Assembly (NCBI GenBank): GCA_937893145.1
Contig: CALBJW010000025.1
Span: 1-56,737, forward strand
Direction of reading: 5' to 3'
DNA length: 56,737 bases
Source of the DNA: an uncultured Prevotellaceae bacterium
GTDB lineage: Bacteria; Bacteroidota; Bacteroidia; Bacteroidales; Bacteroidaceae
The notes under the pieces are model-generated. The model searched no databases. It was given only the letters and a program-made list of their open reading frames with translations, and was not told where the DNA came from. Below, piece by piece: positions 44,560 through 52,080 of this stretch; the stretch's first letter is position 1; each line of letters begins with the position of its first letter. The translations under genes were made by a program, and so were the position numbers.

Positions 44560-47223
44560 ATGTTTATAAGTAATACTTTTGAAAAAATCATAAATGCCAC
44601 AAACGGTGGACTCGATCTAATCTATGAGTGCTATCCGCAGGCTCGAAATGTGAAGCTTGGCAACTACTTTGCCATACGAGAAGAGAGGCATCCTTCGGCA
44701 CATATATTTGATAAGGATGGTGTTTATCTGTTGAAGGATTTTGGGGGTTCGGGCGACAAGGCACGCGATGGTATTCGTGTCTTTGCGGACTATCATAATT
44801 TGTCTGTTGGAGATGCCATCGCTCGACTTGCTTCCCGTTACGGTCTTGATGAGGAGAAGTATAAGGAAGGACCACTCATCTCGTCCGTTCCCGCATCGAC
44901 AAAGGACTACAAGGGGGGACAGAGAAGCTTCACCTTCAATGCTCATCCTACTGCTGCCGAACTCGCTTTCCTTGCTCCTACTGCAACGGAAGAGACTCTC
45001 GAACAGTTGAACTGGAAGAGTGTGGAGCATATCAAGATGTATAGCAATGGAAAGGAGATAACGGTCAGTTCTACACCCGATTATCCTATCTTTGTTAGAG
45101 CGATGCACGATGTTGCTGATGGTTCGTTCCTTGGATATAAAATCTATCAGCCACGCTCAAAGGATAAGAAGTTTAAGTTCACATATTATCCTACGGGAAT
45201 GGCACCAGGCAAGTACTGGCACGGTTTGCACGAACTCAAGAAGCATTGCAAGGAGGAGAAGGACGGAAAGGTCGATTGTGTGGTGGTGTGCAGTGGTGAA
45301 CGCGATGCTATCGTGGTTCGCAGCATGGGTTTGCATCCAGTGTGGGGCAACTCCGAAACGACACCCCTCAACCGTTCCATCTACAACGAACTCCGCAAGT
45401 GTGCAAAGCGCATCTTCCTTATACCAGACATCGACGAGACGGGTAGGGAGATGGGTATGCAGAACATGCGTAATTTCCCCGATTTGCTTGTGGCTTGGTT
45501 GCCCGAAAGCCTCACTCGCCAGATGGGAGACCAGAACAAGCCTTGCAAGGACCTTCGTGACTGGGCGCAGAAGCATCGTTCGTATGAGGAATTCCTTGCT
45601 CTTCTCAATACTGCTCTTCCATATCATTTCTGGACTTGGAACAAAAAGAGCGGTAAGGGAAGCGTAAGTCAGACATATCTACTCGGTTTTCTTGCGATGA
45701 ACGGTTTCAGAAAGCTCCTTAATCCTATTACTAAGGACTTTGAATTTGTGCGTGTGCAGAACCACATCGTGCAGACCGTAACCACTAAGGACATGCGCAG
45801 TTTCATTGTGGAGTCGGTGGCACATCAGCCAGACTATATTCGCAACCTTGTGCTTGGTTCGAAGTGTACCGAGTTACGTCGCCTTGAGGACCTTCCTCTC
45901 TGTGAGATGGACTTTACCAATAGCACAGCGGACTCGCAGATGTTCTTCTTCAACGATAAGCAGTTCCGAGTGACTGCTCACGGAATAGAGGAGATGCCAG
46001 AAAACAAGAAGGTCCATGTGCGTGAGGAGAAGGTGTCGAAGCATGATGTCACACTCCTTCCTTCGATGTTCTCGTGGGAGAAGGTGGAGGGTATGAGTGA
46101 GGATGGAGAACCGGTTTATGTCATTCAGCACAATGAGTCGGCACTTCAGTGCAAGCTCTTCCGTTACCTCTCGTGTGCCAGTCTCTTGTATTGGAATCAT
46201 AATGCGGAGGACCTTACGGATGCAGAACAGCTCGAAGAGAACAGAGCACTTGCCGTGAAGATGTTTCACATAGGTCACATGCTCCATCGCAAGCGAATGA
46301 AGTCGAAGGACTGGGCTCCAATCATGATGGACTACAACACCCCTCTCGACATGGATGGGGCGAATGGTGGAGTGGGTAAGTCGTTCTTGTACCAGGATGT
46401 GTTTCCTTCGGCTGGGTATAGTGTGGTGAAGGTTCGCAAGCAGACAAAGCGACCTAGTGAGAGTGAATTTCTCTTCGACCAGGTGACACAAGATACTGAT
46501 ATAGTGTATTTTGATGAGTGTGGAAAGGACTTCCGTTACGACGACCTCAACGACACCATCACGGGTGATATGGTGGTGAACAAGAAGAACAAGAGCATGT
46601 TCACCATTCCGTATGCGCAGGTGCCTAAGATGGCGTTCGTCACGAATTATGTGCCTAAGGACTTCGATGCTTCGAGTGATCGTCGTCACATCTATGATGT
46701 GAGTAGTGATTATTTCCACCAGAAGTCGCCTACCAACTCGTATGCTGAGACTCGCACCATCATGTCTGAGTTTGGTTGCGCCCTCATGCAGGACGACTAC
46801 CCCGCAGAGGACTGGAACCGTGATCTCAACCTCCTCATGCAGATTGAGCAGTTCTACCTTGATGTGTCGCGTGGCAATGTGAAGCTTGCTCCACCTATGC
46901 ACAACATCATGAAGCGACACGACAAGGGGATGTACGATGATGAGTTTGAGTCGTGGGCAGACCGTTTCTATTCAGACACTTACAACCTCAATCGTGGTGT
47001 TCCCCTCACCGAGATGATGCGTGACTACCAGCTACATTCGCGTTACTCTTCTCCGATTGACAAGAAGGTCATGAAGAAGAATCTCCGTGCGTGGGCGAAG
47101 GTCAACAACCTCGAATACAACCCTCTCGATGTGTGCAACGACAAGGCATCACGCCGCATCAAGTTTCGCAACGGCACCATCATGGACGAGAAGATTTACC
47201 TTAGAGGGAGTTATGAAGCGTAA
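44560..47223 (+). CDS. TOPRIM primase-helicase of phage/plasmid type
   Basis: Replication protein of 887 residues. The N-terminal part (about 20-100; HPSAHIFDKDGVYLLKDFG) looks like a CHC2-type primase domain without its zinc cysteines. A TOPRIM domain follows (about 235-320): CSGERDAIVVRSMGLHPVWG and IFLIPDIDETGREMG give the Glu and the D-x-D. The C-terminal half is an SF3/VirE-like helicase with Walker A GANGGVGKSFLYQ (about 604-616), Walker B VYFDECGKD and an Arg-finger-like SSDRRH. Such proteins drive replication of phages, satellites and mobilizable elements. It is intact and stands next to iteron-like repeats, with no integrase, portal or relaxase in the window. Confidence 0.82.
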   Translation: MFISNTFEKIINATNGGLDLIYECYPQARNVKLGNYFAIREERHPSAHIFDKDGVYLLKDFGGSGDKARDGIRVFADYHNLSVGDAIARLASRYGLDEEKYKEGPLISSVPASTKDYKGGQRSFTFNAHPTAAELAFLAPTATEETLEQLNWKSVEHIKMYSNGKEITVSSTPDYPIFVRAMHDVADGSFLGYKIYQPRSKDKKFKFTYYPTGMAPGKYWHGLHELKKHCKEEKDGKVDCVVVCSGERDAIVVRSMGLHPVWGNSETTPLNRSIYNELRKCAKRIFLIPDIDETGREMGMQNMRNFPDLLVAWLPESLTRQMGDQNKPCKDLRDWAQKHRSYEEFLALLNTALPYHFWTWNKKSGKGSVSQTYLLGFLAMNGFRKLLNPITKDFEFVRVQNHIVQTVTTKDMRSFIVESVAHQPDYIRNLVLGSKCTELRRLEDLPLCEMDFTNSTADSQMFFFNDKQFRVTAHGIEEMPENKKVHVREEKVSKHDVTLLPSMFSWEKVEGMSEDGEPVYVIQHNESALQCKLFRYLSCASLLYWNHNAEDLTDAEQLEENRALAVKMFHIGHMLHRKRMKSKDWAPIMMDYNTPLDMDGANGGVGKSFLYQDVFPSAGYSVVKVRKQTKRPSESEFLFDQVTQDTDIVYFDECGKDFRYDDLNDTITGDMVVNKKNKSMFTIPYAQVPKMAFVTNYVPKDFDASSDRRHIYDVSSDYFHQKSPTNSYAETRTIMSEFGCALMQDDYPAEDWNRDLNLLMQIEQFYLDVSRGNVKLAPPMHNIMKRHDKGMYDDEFESWADRFYSDTYNLNRGVPLTEMMRDYQLHSRYSSPIDKKVMKKNLRAWAKVNNLEYNPLDVCNDKASRRIKFRNGTIMDEKIYLRGSYEA

Positions 47224-47225
47224 AA

Positions 47226-47256
47226 TATGCCATCAGCAAAATCGGCTGGTGGCATA
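47226..47256 (+). terminator. Terminator after the primase-helicase gene
   Basis: TATGCCATCAGC (47226-47237) pairs with GCTGGTGGCATA (47245-47256) with one wobble, loop 7 nt, followed by ATTTCAC. It marks the right edge of the accessory island. Confidence 0.7.
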
Positions 47257-47291
47257 ATTTCACATCATTTTTCGTAATGCTTCCCAATATA

Positions 47292-47323
47292 TTTGCGAAT
47301 GCACATTTTTTTCCTTACCTTTG
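47292..47323 (+). promoter_or_regulatory. Promoter of the AICAR transformylase gene
   Basis: TTTG at 47292-47295, 20 bp, TACCTTTG at 47316-47323. Start about 47330, leader about 32 nt to the ATG at 47362. Confidence 0.7.
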
Positions 47324-47361
47324 CAGAAAATTACTAAACCAAATAAATATTCTCCCTTTTT

Positions 47362-48552
47362 ATGAAAGAATTAGCATTGAAGTACGGTTGTAATCCGAAC
47401 CAGAAGCCTTCGCGCGTATATATGCAGGAAGGTGAACTCCCAATCGAAGTACTTAGTGGTCGTCCAGGCTACATCAATTTGCTTGATGCACTCAACTCAT
47501 GGCAGCTCGTTAAGGAACTCAAGGCTGCTACAGGCATGGCAAGTGCTGCTTCGTTCAAGCATGTTAGTCCTGCAGGCGCAGCTGTAGGTGCTCCTATGTC
47601 AGATACATTGAAGAAGATTTACTTCGTGGATGATATCGACGCTAAGGTGGGCGGACTCTCACCAATCGCTACAGCTTATGCTCGTGCTCGTGGTGCTGAC
47701 CGTATGTCAAGTTATGGTGATTTTATCGCACTCTCAGACACTTGTGATGAAGCAACAGCCCTCATCATCAAGCGTGAGGTGAGTGATGGTGTTATCGCTC
47801 CAGACTATACTCCTGAGGCTCTTGAGATTCTCCGCGAGAAGCGTAAGGGTACATACAATGTAATCAAGATTGATCCTAACTATAAGCCAGCTCCTATCGA
47901 GACTAAGCAGGTGTTTGGTGTTTGTTTCGAGCAGGGTCGTAACGAGATTGACCTCTCTACAGATGCTCTCTTTGAGAACATGCCTACAGCAAACAAGAAC
48001 CTCCCAGAGGATGCTAAGCGTGACCTCAAGATTGCTCTCATCACACTCAAATATACTCAGTCTAACTCAGTATGTTACGTTAAGGATGGTCAGGCTATCG
48101 GTATCGGTGCTGGTCAGCAGTCTCGTATCCACTGTACTCGTCTCGCAGGCAACAAGGCAGACATCTGGTGGCTTCGCCAGTGTCCAAAGGTGATGAACCT
48201 CCCATTCAAGGCTGGTCTTCAGCGTGCTGTTCGTGATAACACAATCGATGTATATATCGGTGATGAATACGAGGATGTTCTTCGTGATGGCACTTGGGAA
48301 ACACTCTTCACAGAGAAGCCAGAACCTCTCACTCTCGAAGAGAAGAAGGCTTGGCTTGCCCAGAACACAAAGGTGAGTCTCGGTTCGGATGCGTTCTTCC
48401 CATTCGGTGACAACATCGAGCGTGCTCATAAGTCGGGTGTTGAATACATCGCCCAGGCTGGTGGTTCGGTTCGTGATGACAATGTTATCGAGACTTGTGA
48501 TAAGTACGGTATCGCAATGGCATTCACTGGAATCAGACTTTTCCACCATTAA
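47362..48552 (+). CDS. AICAR transformylase (free-standing PurH C-domain homologue)
   Basis: Purine biosynthesis enzyme of 396 residues that formylates AICAR with 10-formyltetrahydrofolate. It contains the AICARFT hallmark KHVSPAGAAVG (Lys-His pair of the active site, about residues 66-76), IGAGQQSRIHCTRLAG and the C-terminal block AGGSVRDDNVIETCDKYGIAMAFTGIRLF. The IMP-cyclohydrolase domain of fused PurH is absent; a separate AICARFT-type protein is common in Bacteroidetes. It has its own promoter and a hairpin at the end, and is the first core-like gene right of the island. Confidence 0.93.
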   Translation: MKELALKYGCNPNQKPSRVYMQEGELPIEVLSGRPGYINLLDALNSWQLVKELKAATGMASAASFKHVSPAGAAVGAPMSDTLKKIYFVDDIDAKVGGLSPIATAYARARGADRMSSYGDFIALSDTCDEATALIIKREVSDGVIAPDYTPEALEILREKRKGTYNVIKIDPNYKPAPIETKQVFGVCFEQGRNEIDLSTDALFENMPTANKNLPEDAKRDLKIALITLKYTQSNSVCYVKDGQAIGIGAGQQSRIHCTRLAGNKADIWWLRQCPKVMNLPFKAGLQRAVRDNTIDVYIGDEYEDVLRDGTWETLFTEKPEPLTLEEKKAWLAQNTKVSLGSDAFFPFGDNIERAHKSGVEYIAQAGGSVRDDNVIETCDKYGIAMAFTGIRLFHH

Positions 48553-48556
48553 TAAC

Positions 48557-48574
48557 CTTTCGCAATAGCGAAAG
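48557..48574 (+). terminator. Hairpin after the AICAR transformylase gene
   Basis: CTTTCGC (48557-48563) and GCGAAAG (48568-48574), loop AATA, 5 bp after the stop codon. There is no T run, so termination is likely but weak. Confidence 0.5.
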
Positions 48575-48577
48575 ATT

Positions 48578-48717
48578 AAGTGAAAAGTGAATAGTGAAAA
48601 GTGAAAAATCGGCTGCCGCCTTGGTGCAAGAGCTATTTTCACTTCTCAAGAATGATAGCGGGAGGACATTCTCTTCCGGTAGGAAATTTTTCACTTTTCA
48701 CTTTTCACTTTTCACTT
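48578..48717. repeat. Inverted repeat of GTGAAAA motifs with 76-bp centre
   Basis: Left arm 48578-48609 is made of GTGAAAA-type repeats and is mirrored by TTTTCAC repeats at 48686-48717 (one mismatch in about 32 bp). The centre holds unique sequence. It resembles small intergenic palindromic elements common in Bacteroidales and could form a long stem in RNA. The next gene starts 7 bp after it. Confidence 0.6.
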
Positions 48718-48723
48718 ATTTCT

Positions 48724-48936
48724 ATGGCAACAGAAAATGAAATACTTTATGCCATGATGAATGGCATCAACTTCTCTGGAGCAAAGAAGGAGAAGAAGGA
48801 GGACCCTAACAAGGTTAAGACAAAGGCTAAGGGCAAGAAGTATCATACGGGCGCTCATGGTTCGGGTGCTGCGAAGCATAAGGCTGAGATAAAGGCTAAG
48901 GTGAAGCAGAGACCAAGTCAGAGAGTGAAGAAATAA
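48724..48936 (+). CDS. Small lysine-rich unknown protein
   Basis: A 70-residue basic protein starting MATENEILYAMMNGINFSGA; an upstream extension to 48601 would run through the inverted repeat and is not believed. From residue 24 almost half of all residues are Lys or Arg, which suggests RNA or DNA binding, for instance a small ribosome-associated protein. I do not recognise a family. It ends 45 bp before the MltF-like gene and may be cotranscribed. Confidence 0.6.
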   Translation: MATENEILYAMMNGINFSGAKKEKKEDPNKVKTKAKGKKYHTGAHGSGAAKHKAEIKAKVKQRPSQRVKK

Positions 48937-48981
48937 CCCCCCTCAATACCTCCGAAGGGGGGGGACTTGGGAAGTGTGTTT

Positions 48982-50151
48982 ATGAAGGTAAAATACTTAT
49001 CATTACTTGCTTTTGCTGCACTTGTTGCTTGCAGTGGTCAAGACAAGAAAGAGAATAGTTACTCCCAACCTAAACAAGAGGTTGGGAGTGATGTTTTTGA
49101 CCTCATGGACATACAGAACAATGGAGAACTCATAGTGCTTATGCTCTATGGACCAGATAGTTACTTTGAGTTTAAGGGTGAGGACTTTGGTGTTCAGTAT
49201 ATGATAGCCAATGAGTATGCTAAGAGCATCGGATGTAGGATAAGGGTTGATGTGAACCGTTCGCCTGCAGAGATGATAAAGAAGTTGAAGGCTGGTGAGG
49301 GTGACATCATCGCTACCAATATCGAGATGTCGGACTCGCTTGCAAAGGAACTCGCGTACTGCGGACAGAAGGAGTTGACACACTTCCTCGATAGTCTTTC
49401 GATAGTGAGGAGTGACCCTTCGCTCAAACCATCAGCCACCAGTGCATGGGCGGTGAGAAACGGTGCTTCTGCTCTGCAGGAATCACTCAGCCAATGGATA
49501 GCACAGAATGAGTCGCACTTCTTCGACATGACAACCATCCGTATCAAGGGTTCGGGAGGCAAGACATACAAGCCACGAAGAAATGTGAAGAGTCCGATAC
49601 TGAACCTTGCAAAAGGACAGATTTCAGCATACGATATTTATTTCAAACAGTATTCGCGCCTGTGTGGATGGGACTGGAAGTTGCTCGCAGCACAGTCGTA
49701 CCAGGAATCAGGTTTCGACCCTAATGCCGTTTCGTGGATGGGTGCTATGGGACTCATGCAACTCATGCCTTCCACAGCAAAGAATGTGGGTGTGAGTGAG
49801 AAGGATGTGTTCGACCCTGAGAGCAATATTCGTGGTGCGGTGAGACTTATCTCACAACTCAATTCGCATTACATAGGTATCCGTCGTGAGAGTGAACGCA
49901 TCAACTTCATCCTTGCAGCCTACAATGCTGGTCCGGGCCATGTGGATGATGCGCGAGCCCTGGCAGCAAAGGACGGTAAGAACCCGGATGTGTGGGTGGA
50001 TAATGTGGATTATTATGTGCTTAACCTGAGTAAACCGGCATTCTACAACCAACCAGAAGTGAAGCATGGTTATTGCAGAGGTTCGGAGACTTATGATTAT
50101 GTGTATAAGATTCGTACCCGATGGGAAGATTACCGTAGTAAGGTGAGATAG
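48982..50151 (+). CDS. MltF-like membrane-bound lytic transglycosylase
   Basis: Lipoprotein of 389 residues from ATG at 48982 (lipobox LVAC, Cys18); a TTG at 48967 would put five residues before the signal and is not preferred. An N-terminal solute-binding-like domain (about 45-215; VQYMIANEYAKSIGCRI) precedes a soluble-lytic-transglycosylase domain with SYQESGFDPNAVSWMGAMG (catalytic Glu in QES) and AAYNAGPGHVDDA. It cuts peptidoglycan glycan strands at the outer-membrane side of the periplasm with formation of anhydro-MurNAc. Confidence 0.92.
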   Translation: MKVKYLSLLAFAALVACSGQDKKENSYSQPKQEVGSDVFDLMDIQNNGELIVLMLYGPDSYFEFKGEDFGVQYMIANEYAKSIGCRIRVDVNRSPAEMIKKLKAGEGDIIATNIEMSDSLAKELAYCGQKELTHFLDSLSIVRSDPSLKPSATSAWAVRNGASALQESLSQWIAQNESHFFDMTTIRIKGSGGKTYKPRRNVKSPILNLAKGQISAYDIYFKQYSRLCGWDWKLLAAQSYQESGFDPNAVSWMGAMGLMQLMPSTAKNVGVSEKDVFDPESNIRGAVRLISQLNSHYIGIRRESERINFILAAYNAGPGHVDDARALAAKDGKNPDVWVDNVDYYVLNLSKPAFYNQPEVKHGYCRGSETYDYVYKIRTRWEDYRSKVR

Positions 50152-50161
50152 AAAAACAATA

Positions 50162-50190
50162 GAGGCAGTTTGCAATTAGCAAGCTGCCTC
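50162..50190. terminator. Bidirectional terminator
   Basis: GAGGCAGTTTGC (50162-50173) and GCAAGCTGCCTC (50179-50190), loop AATTA, one wobble, followed by TATTATATAT. It separates the plus-strand MltF-like gene from the convergent DUF4293 gene. The core CAGTTTG...CAAGCTG is shared with the terminator at 28268. Confidence 0.85.
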
Positions 50191-50220
50191 TATTATATAT
50201 AAGGAGTTGTTGTGTCTGGA

Positions 50221-50706
50221 TTAACGAAGACGGTCGAGTGAACGAACAAGTGCTTCGTCTTTGCGTATTCCGTGGATAGCAAGAATGTTGAAGATGATGC
50301 TAAGAACTGGGAACACCCCGATGAATGGGATGTGGAACGAAACATCAGCTGCAGGCTGGAGAGCCGCAAGATTCTCACGATAGAAGTAAGCAAATACTGC
50401 GTATGTAGCAATGTAGCCTACGAGGAGAATAGTGCTGAAGATTGTCAATCTCAACTGGCGCATACGCTTGCGGAAGAGCATGATGCTCACGAGGCTCAAG
50501 AAGATGACCATGATGCTGAGAATGCTGAGGCACCAAGGTCCTGCACTTTCGTATGCCTTGAACGACTCGAAGCTATGGAATGTGAAGTTGCTGAACTGAG
50601 CAATCAGCTGACCACTTACGAAGTATTCGCCGACGTTGGAGATGAGTCCCACAAATGTGAGGATGATGACCAGTGCAAGATACACTGTCTGTAATCTCTG
50701 AATCAT
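50221..50706 (-). CDS. DUF4293 family membrane protein
   Basis: Inner-membrane protein of 161 residues with four hydrophobic helices (about 8-26, 57-78, 86-108 and 124-146). The start MIQRLQTVYLALVIILTF is typical of DUF4293. Its function is not known. It ends the rpoZ-linked cluster, 9 bp after the omega gene. Confidence 0.85.
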   Translation of the reverse strand: MIQRLQTVYLALVIILTFVGLISNVGEYFVSGQLIAQFSNFTFHSFESFKAYESAGPWCLSILSIMVIFLSLVSIMLFRKRMRQLRLTIFSTILLVGYIATYAVFAYFYRENLAALQPAADVSFHIPFIGVFPVLSIIFNILAIHGIRKDEALVRSLDRLR

Positions 50707-50715
50707 GTTGCTGGA

Positions 50716-51057
50716 TTAGTAGTCGAGACGTTCTGTAGCCTCCTTTGAAGGATTGCGATAGTAAATCTTGTCCTCGAGGAACTCCTGCTGAGCGATGAGA
50801 GTTGGCTTTGGAAGACGCTCGTAGTAGCGAGAGATCTGAATCTGTTCTTCGTTCTCGAATACCTCTTCGAGGTTGTCGTTGTTAGTACCGAACTCCTGAA
50901 GCTTCTTTGTGAGCTCTTCCTTCATTGCTGCACCAATCTGGTTTGAACGCTTGCCCATGATAGCAACACTTTCGTAAACATTGTTTGTGTCACGGCAGAA
51001 ATCCATGAGGTTGCGTGTCACAGTGTTAGTAGGTGCATTTGTTTTCTTGAAATCCAT
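50716..51057 (-). CDS. rpoZ: RNA polymerase omega subunit (Bacteroidetes type)
   Basis: Protein of 113 residues with the Bacteroidetes omega signature: NAPTNTVTRNLMDFC, VYESVAIMGKRSNQIG (omega core binding the beta-prime subunit) and ISRYYERLPKPTLIAQQEF. Omega assists folding and assembly of RNA polymerase. The order bamD, rpoZ, DUF4293 on one strand is usual in Bacteroidales. Confidence 0.9.
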   Translation of the reverse strand: MDFKKTNAPTNTVTRNLMDFCRDTNNVYESVAIMGKRSNQIGAAMKEELTKKLQEFGTNNDNLEEVFENEEQIQISRYYERLPKPTLIAQQEFLEDKIYYRNPSKEATERLDY

Positions 51058-51098
51058 AATTGTCTTTTATAATTTTTATTTGTTATCGTTCGTTGTTA

Positions 51099-51929
51099 TT
51101 AGTCTTCAGTATTCTTCACACGGCTCGATGCGTGCTTGAAGATGTTGTCTGCCTCCTTGATGTACTTGCTGTCAGGGAACTCGTTCTTGAAACCGTAGTA
51201 TTCATCGATGGTCTGGCGATAACGCTCGTCGAGTTTCTCATCTACCGAACGGTTTGCAAGCTGATAGCGAGCACGAAGAATCATGATGTAGAGGTCTTCG
51301 CGTAGGGTAGTGTAAGGGTAGGACTTGAGTGCGTTCTCGGCTGTGATGATACAAGCCTCGAAGTTACTACCTCCGTTTGTGCAGTTACCTGTGTAGCTTC
51401 CAAGATTGTAGTAGAGTTCTGCCGAATCAAACTCCTTCTGCACAAGGCGGTCCTGGAGTTCGTAAATCATCTCAGTTGCTTGTGGTTTGAGTACGGAAGA
51501 TGGATAGAAATCCAGGAACTCTTGCAACTTGTTGATTGCAGAATAGGTTGGAGACTGGTCGAGTCGCTGGTCTGGCGATTCAAGGTAGTTAGCTTTAGCA
51601 CTATAGAAACGTGCTAACTCTGTGTAGAGACCTTTTGAATATGTCTTAGCATACTTGTCAAGGTAAATAGAAGCAGTCTCGTAGTCTGTGATGTTGAAGT
51701 AGCACATACCAAGCATGAATAAACTCTCTTCGCCTCGGTCTGTTCCCTTCATGAGCATATATACATCCTCAAGTACGGTGTAGGCTTTGGCGTATTTGCC
51801 TTGTGCGTAGTAGGACTTTGCTGCTTCGTATTTATAATCATAGTCGTCGGTCTTCAGAACTGAGTTGTATTCGTTACAACTCGTGAAGAGCAATACCATG
51901 AAAAGTGTTGATAGAACTGATTTTCTCAT
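51099..51929 (-). CDS. bamD: BamD outer-membrane assembly lipoprotein
   Basis: Lipoprotein of 276 residues from the ATG at 51929, chosen because it gives the signal peptide MRKSVLSTLFMVLLFTSC with the lipobox Cys18 and because the frame further upstream crosses the promoter. Five TPR-like pairs follow (AAKSYYAQGKYAKAYTVLE, FMLGMCYFNITDYETASIYLD, INKLQEFLDFYPSS). BamD is an essential partner of BamA in the insertion of outer-membrane barrels. Confidence 0.9.
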   Translation of the reverse strand: MRKSVLSTLFMVLLFTSCNEYNSVLKTDDYDYKYEAAKSYYAQGKYAKAYTVLEDVYMLMKGTDRGEESLFMLGMCYFNITDYETASIYLDKYAKTYSKGLYTELARFYSAKANYLESPDQRLDQSPTYSAINKLQEFLDFYPSSVLKPQATEMIYELQDRLVQKEFDSAELYYNLGSYTGNCTNGGSNFEACIITAENALKSYPYTTLREDLYIMILRARYQLANRSVDEKLDERYRQTIDEYYGFKNEFPDSKYIKEADNIFKHASSRVKNTED

Positions 51930-51949
51930 CTTAAATGTCAATTTGGTTG

Positions 51950-51957
51950 CAAAGTTA
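51950..51957 (-). promoter_or_regulatory. -7 element of bamD
   Basis: Minus-strand TAACTTTG (51957-51950) with a TTG-containing element about 19 bp upstream. Leader about 14 nt. Confidence 0.55.
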
Positions 51958-52055
51958 CGCATTCTTAATGATACTTGCAACACCAAAAAATCAAAAAAGC
52001 ACCTTTTTAAATAAAATTAAGTAGGAATTTATATATAAATAACGAAATAAAGCAG

Positions 52056-52063
52056 TAATTTTG
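52056..52063 (+). promoter_or_regulatory. -7 element of uvrB
   Basis: TAATTTTG at 52056-52063, start about 52070 and leader about 11 nt before the ATG at 52081; it faces away from the bamD promoter 100 bp to the left. Confidence 0.5.
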
Positions 52064-52080
52064 CAAAAAATATCGACTAA

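Noticed and set aside
45874..46920. Open frame of 348 codons on the minus strand
   Set aside because: It is antisense to the primase-helicase, whose Walker A and B motifs lie in the same stretch; the product is His/Leu-rich noise.
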